A DNA stretch of 23,497 nucleotides from CAUZWH01 sp965224275. GTDB lineage: Bacteria; Pseudomonadota; Alphaproteobacteria; SHVV01. The notes beneath the pieces were generated by a model. It did not search any database. It saw only the letters and a list, made by a program, of their open reading frames with translations, and was not told the origin of the DNA. Both the position numbers and the translations under genes were made by a program. Shown piece after piece: positions 22,397-23,497 of this stretch. Where the stretch lies: positions 1 through 23,497 of the forward strand of contig CBDCYR010000014.1 of NCBI GenBank assembly GCA_965224275.1, written 5' to 3'. Within the stretch, counting starts at the first letter, position 1. Each line of letters begins with the position of its first letter.

Positions 22397-23422
22397 CTAG
22401 AAGGTACGCGCGCCGGTGTCGCAGCTATAACGGCCGTGCGTACGAACAAACAGATCGTCGACAGCAATCGTTCGCTCGGTAATGCCCTGATCGGCGAGAT
22501 AAGCGACAAACGCATCCAGTGTGTGGCGATTGGGTTCGATCCCATAGGGCCACGCGTCGCCGGCGAAGACCTCATCGAGTTCATCGATATCGGCAGTCAT
22601 CCACGGCAGCATATACTGCAGCGTTCCGAGATCACGCATTCGCGCATTGGCACGATCTTTCGACGCACAGAACGCATCGAACAGGCTGGTTGCGATAAAC
22701 GGATTTTGTTCATACGCGTCGCGGCGCATGGCAATCAGATGCATGATCGGAAAGATCTTGGTTTTGAGGAAGTAGTCGCGCTCGACTTGGCGATAGTCGG
22801 GAAACAGCCGCACGACATTGTCGTTCGAGAAGTACGAAGCGGGTAGCACGGTGCCGATGATGGCATCGATCTCGCTGGCCTCCAGCAAGGTGCTTAACGA
22901 CTGGCCCGAGGTATTTTTTTCGATATTGACGGGGCGGTGCATCGGCAAGTGAGAGGGATTGCCGTGCTGGCCCGGCTTGTTGATGCCGCCTTCGACCCAG
23001 CGAATGGTCGAAAGATCGACACCGTATTCGCTGTTCAAAATGCCGCGCATCCAGGTTGCTGCACTCATAATGTAGACCGGCACTCCTATGCGGCGGCCCT
23101 CCAGATCCTTGGGTTCGCGGATCCCGCTGGTTCGGTTGATCGTGATCATGCCGTGCCGGAACACCCGCGATGGAAAGACCGGGAGCCCCACCATGGCGTC
23201 ATCGCCGGCGACGCGCCGCTGGATGAACTCCGAGCCCGACATTTCTGCGAGATCGAATTCCAAGTTCCCGGCCATGCGATCGAAGATTTCTCGGGCTCCG
23301 TAGGATCCGTCGAGATCGACGAAGCGCAGATCGATACCGTCCGGGACGACCGCGCCGCGATAGAGATCGAGCATGCGGTCGTAAAGGCCACAAGCCATGG
23401 TGAGCGACAGGGGTTTGGACAT
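22397..23422 (-). CDS. 4,5-dihydroxyphthalate decarboxylase-like / periplasmic-binding-fold protein
   Basis: The 341-residue protein resembles the Pht5-like group annotated as 4,5-dihydroxyphthalate decarboxylase, which shares its fold with ABC-transporter substrate-binding proteins. Group landmarks are PLSLTMACGLYDRMLDL, VVPDGIDLRFVDL, FDLAEMSGSEFIQRR, GLPVFPSRVFRHGMITIN, SGIREPKDLEGRRIGVPVY, TWMRGILNSEYGV and IRWVEGG. Many relatives are of unknown activity, so the decarboxylase label is only a family name. No signal peptide is visible, which argues for a cytoplasmic enzyme, not a transport binding protein. GAGAGAAACG precedes the ATG at 23422. No other phthalate pathway genes are in the window; the Rieske oxygenase at the far end is not obviously of the phthalate type. 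The gene is convergent with the dehydratase gene. Confidence 0.85.
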   Translation of the reverse strand: MSKPLSLTMACGLYDRMLDLYRGAVVPDGIDLRFVDLDGSYGAREIFDRMAGNLEFDLAEMSGSEFIQRRVAGDDAMVGLPVFPSRVFRHGMITINRTSGIREPKDLEGRRIGVPVYIMSAATWMRGILNSEYGVDLSTIRWVEGGINKPGQHGNPSHLPMHRPVNIEKNTSGQSLSTLLEASEIDAIIGTVLPASYFSNDNVVRLFPDYRQVERDYFLKTKIFPIMHLIAMRRDAYEQNPFIATSLFDAFCASKDRANARMRDLGTLQYMLPWMTADIDELDEVFAGDAWPYGIEPNRHTLDAFVAYLADQGITERTIAVDDLFVRTHGRYSCDTGARTF

Positions 23423-23472
23423 CGTTTCTCTCGATTACACTGCGACGCGCGGGCAGCTTGGAGCGGACAAAA

Positions 23473-23497
23473 ATGGCAGACAACATTGACGGCCCAC
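23473..23497 (+). CDS. Possible start of a gene cut by the window edge
   Basis: An ATG at 23473 opens a frame reading MADNIDGP to the end of the window. A purine-rich GGAGCGGAC lies upstream and the position is divergent from the Pht5-like gene, as expected for a neighbouring operon. Only eight codons are visible, so neither reality nor identity can be judged. Confidence 0.3.

Overview
The window is about 23.5 kb of GC-rich, densely coding DNA with short intergenic gaps. No rRNA or tRNA gene and no CRISPR array was seen. The gene families are typical of a free-living, metabolically versatile alphaproteobacterium, probably Rhodospirillales- or Rhizobiales-like. They include a class III adenylate cyclase fused to TolB-like and TPR regions, a FixJ-type regulator, a NodIJ/DrrAB-type ABC exporter, a DUF899 protein and many accessory catabolic enzymes. 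That assignment is an inference from gene content and composition; no phylogenetic marker is present.

Layout. (1) 1-2.6 kb, plus strand: a Rieske non-heme iron oxygenase, a MAPEG-like membrane gene interrupted by one in-frame TGA, and a small membrane-anchored protein of unknown function. (2) 2.8-6.6 kb, minus strand: the apparent order hicA, hicB, Rid-like protein, acyl-CoA ligase. hicA is destroyed by an IS5-family insertion, and pieces of hicA and transposase alternate in an unusual mosaic. (3) 6.7-9.3 kb, plus strand: a ThDP-dependent acetolactate-synthase-like enzyme and an isocitrate lyase/PEP mutase superfamily enzyme, probably co-transcribed. (4) 9.3-12.1 kb: a DUF899 thioredoxin-like gene (minus) diverging from a membrane PAS histidine kinase (plus). 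(5) 12.1-15.1 kb: an ABC-2 exporter (ATPase and permease) and a phage-type ASCH-like gene on the minus strand, diverging from a PadR repressor gene. A perfect 20-bp palindrome lies between them. (6) 15.1-17.8 kb: adenylate cyclase (minus) diverging from a FixJ-like response regulator (plus), with two tandem CRP-like sites between them and a strong terminator after the regulator. (7) 17.9-23.5 kb: an EamA transporter, an amidase, a secreted ankyrin protein, a threonine/serine dehydratase, a 4,5-dihydroxyphthalate decarboxylase-like protein, and possibly the first codons of another gene at the edge.

How they may work together. The enzymes (Rieske oxygenase, acyl-CoA ligase, amidase, dehydratase, ThDP and ICL-type enzymes, Pht5-like protein) look like an assorted peripheral catabolic toolkit, not one pathway. 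The clearest local circuits are regulatory. The PadR palindrome can control padR and the divergent exporter group. The cyclase could feed cAMP to a CRP-family regulator acting on the cyclase/FixJ intergenic region. The HicB antitoxin has probably lost its toxin partner while still heading a metabolic operon.

Most striking observations: the hicA/IS mosaic, the paired CRP-like sites, the palindrome over a candidate padR promoter, and the in-frame TGA in the MAPEG gene. No gap between features exceeds 300 bases. The larger gaps (1619-1807, 2549-2765, 10034-10247) hold no recognisable gene.
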